Origin: Prosthecomicrobium pneumaticum
GTDB lineage: Bacteria > Pseudomonadota > Alphaproteobacteria > Rhizobiales > Kaistiaceae
Length of the DNA: 64,000 nucleotides
Direction: 5' to 3'
Assembly (NCBI RefSeq): GCF_014199915.1
Contig: NZ_JACHOO010000004.1
Coordinates: forward strand, 166,024 to 230,023
Shown: positions 63,087-64,000 of the stretch, piece by piece
How positions within the stretch are numbered: position 1 is the stretch's first letter
Layout: every line of letters begins with the position of its first letter
Notes under the pieces: generated by a model
What the model was told of the DNA's origin: nothing
The model's input: the letters and a program-made list of their open reading frames with translations, nothing else
Databases searched by the model: none
Position numbers and translations under genes: made by a program

Positions 63087-64000
63087 ATGAGGGTCCTGAT
63101 CCTCGGCTCGGGCTCGATGGCCGAGCAGCATGCGCGGAGCTTCATGGCGGAGGAGGGCGTTCTGCTCGCCGCCGCGGTGGAGCCGAACGCCGAGCGGCGC
63201 GCCGTGTTCGGCGCCATGTTCGAGATTCCGAAGCTCTTCGCCTCGCTCGACGAGGCGCTCGCCTGGGGCGAGTTCGACGCCTGCGCCAATGTCACGCCGG
63301 ACGCCGTGCACCATCCGACGACGATGGCGCTGCTCGCCGCCGGCAAGCATGTGTTCTGCGAGAAGCCGCTCGCGACGAGCTATCCGCTGGCGATCGAGAT
63401 GGCGGAGGCCGCCGAGAAGCGCGGCGTCATCAACATGGTGAACTTCACCTATCGCAACTCGCCGGCCCTGCAGCGCGCCCATGCGCTGGTCGAGGCCGGT
63501 GCGATCGGCGAGGTCCGCCATTTCGACGCCGCCTATCTGCAGAGCTGGCTCGTCGGCAAGCACTGGGGCGACTGGCGGACCGAAAGCCGCTGGCTGTGGC
63601 GCCTGTCGGAGAAGCACGGCTCGAAGGGTGTGCTCGGCGATGTCGGCGTCCACATCGTCGATTTCGCGAGCTTCGCCATGGCGAGCGACATCGTCGGTGT
63701 CGAGAGCCGGCTGCGGACCTTCGCCAAGGCGCCCGGCGACAAGATCGGCGACTATACGCTGGACGTGAACGACAGCGTGGTGATGACGGCGGAGCTCGCC
63801 AATGGCGCGCTCGGCACGATCAGCGCGACCCGCTACGCGACGGGCCACGCCAACGACCTCGTGCTCAACATTTACGGCACCGAGGGCGCGCTCGAGGTCC
63901 GCACCACGGCGCGGGAATGGTCGCTGCGGATCTGTGCCGGCGCCGACATCGACACACAGACCTGGCAGGAGGTGCCGCTCGAGCCGGTGGCGACCACCTA
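63087..64000 (+). CDS. thuB: ThuB-like Gfo/Idh/MocA oxidoreductase (cut by window end)
   Basis: The first ~304 residues of an NAD(P)-dependent oxidoreductase; the 3' end lies outside the window. The Rossmann start is MRVLILGSGSMAEQHARSF, the Gfo/Idh/MocA signature HVFCEKPLATSYPLAIEMAE has the catalytic Lys region at about residue 93, and GVLGDVGVHIVDFA holds the conserved D-x-G-x-H motif. It is 22 bp downstream of thuA and so in the same operon. ThuB proteins act on 3-keto sugars or disaccharides; substrate use here is inferred from the neighbour. Confidence 0.9.
   Translation, partial: MRVLILGSGSMAEQHARSFMAEEGVLLAAAVEPNAERRAVFGAMFEIPKLFASLDEALAWGEFDACANVTPDAVHHPTTMALLAAGKHVFCEKPLATSYPLAIEMAEAAEKRGVINMVNFTYRNSPALQRAHALVEAGAIGEVRHFDAAYLQSWLVGKHWGDWRTESRWLWRLSEKHGSKGVLGDVGVHIVDFASFAMASDIVGVESRLRTFAKAPGDKIGDYTLDVNDSVVMTAELANGALGTISATRYATGHANDLVLNIYGTEGALEVRTTAREWSLRICAGADIDTQTWQEVPLEPVATT

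Overview
The window reads as one contiguous piece of a GC-rich alphaproteobacterial chromosome, most likely Hyphomicrobiales (Rhizobiales). This is an inference from gene content: dnaX beside a small SRP RNA, a pheA/kdsB/membrane cytochrome c neighbourhood, a tandem-SBP yej-type peptide transporter, a urt urea transporter, Irr instead of a classical Fur, and ThuA/ThuB. No tRNA, rRNA, CRISPR array, transposase or integrase gene was recognised. Nearly every base lies in or next to a protein gene, and the many long antisense reading frames are GC-codon shadows.

Layout. 1-5.6 kb: housekeeping (dnaX start, SRP RNA, nudC, a glycosyltransferase, pheA, kdsB, anchored cytochrome c). 5.7-14.3 kb: a peptide ABC importer of two binding proteins, two permeases and a double ATPase. 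It is interrupted between yejE and yejF by a two-gene PIN toxin-antitoxin cassette flanked by a 36-bp direct repeat of the yejE 3' end. 14.3-19.1 kb: ghrA, deoA and convergent hrpB. 19.2-25.3 kb: urtABCDE behind a well-spaced sigma-54 promoter; no urease genes follow. 25.7-30.5 kb: a bfd-like ferredoxin and a form II CO-dehydrogenase-type molybdenum hydroxylase (coxG, then S-L-M). 30.7-36.7 kb: two RNA methyltransferases, lspA and methylmalonyl-CoA mutase. 36.8-40.1 kb: small orphans, a VOC protein, and a secreted protein plus tail-collar pair with its own promoter.

40.1-60.4 kb is the most unusual part. A MarR-type regulator and a glycosyltransferase diverge from a type I secretion ABC/HlyD pair. 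An RTX protein follows, then glycan genes (GT2, methyltransferase, two paralogous GT4s, a pseudo-GT2, a coiled-coil membrane protein, a pyruvyltransferase), a secreted propeller-like protein, a second RTX protein and galE. No flippase, polymerase or capsule exporter is present. I infer a locus making and secreting surface Ca2+-binding RTX proteins together with a modified glycan, possibly an RTX glycoprotein system. Three of its proteins appear to share one beta-rich module.

60.4-64 kb: a DMT-family transporter, irr, and thuA/thuB behind a LacI-type palindrome. Both ends of the window cut genes (dnaX on the left, thuB on the right).
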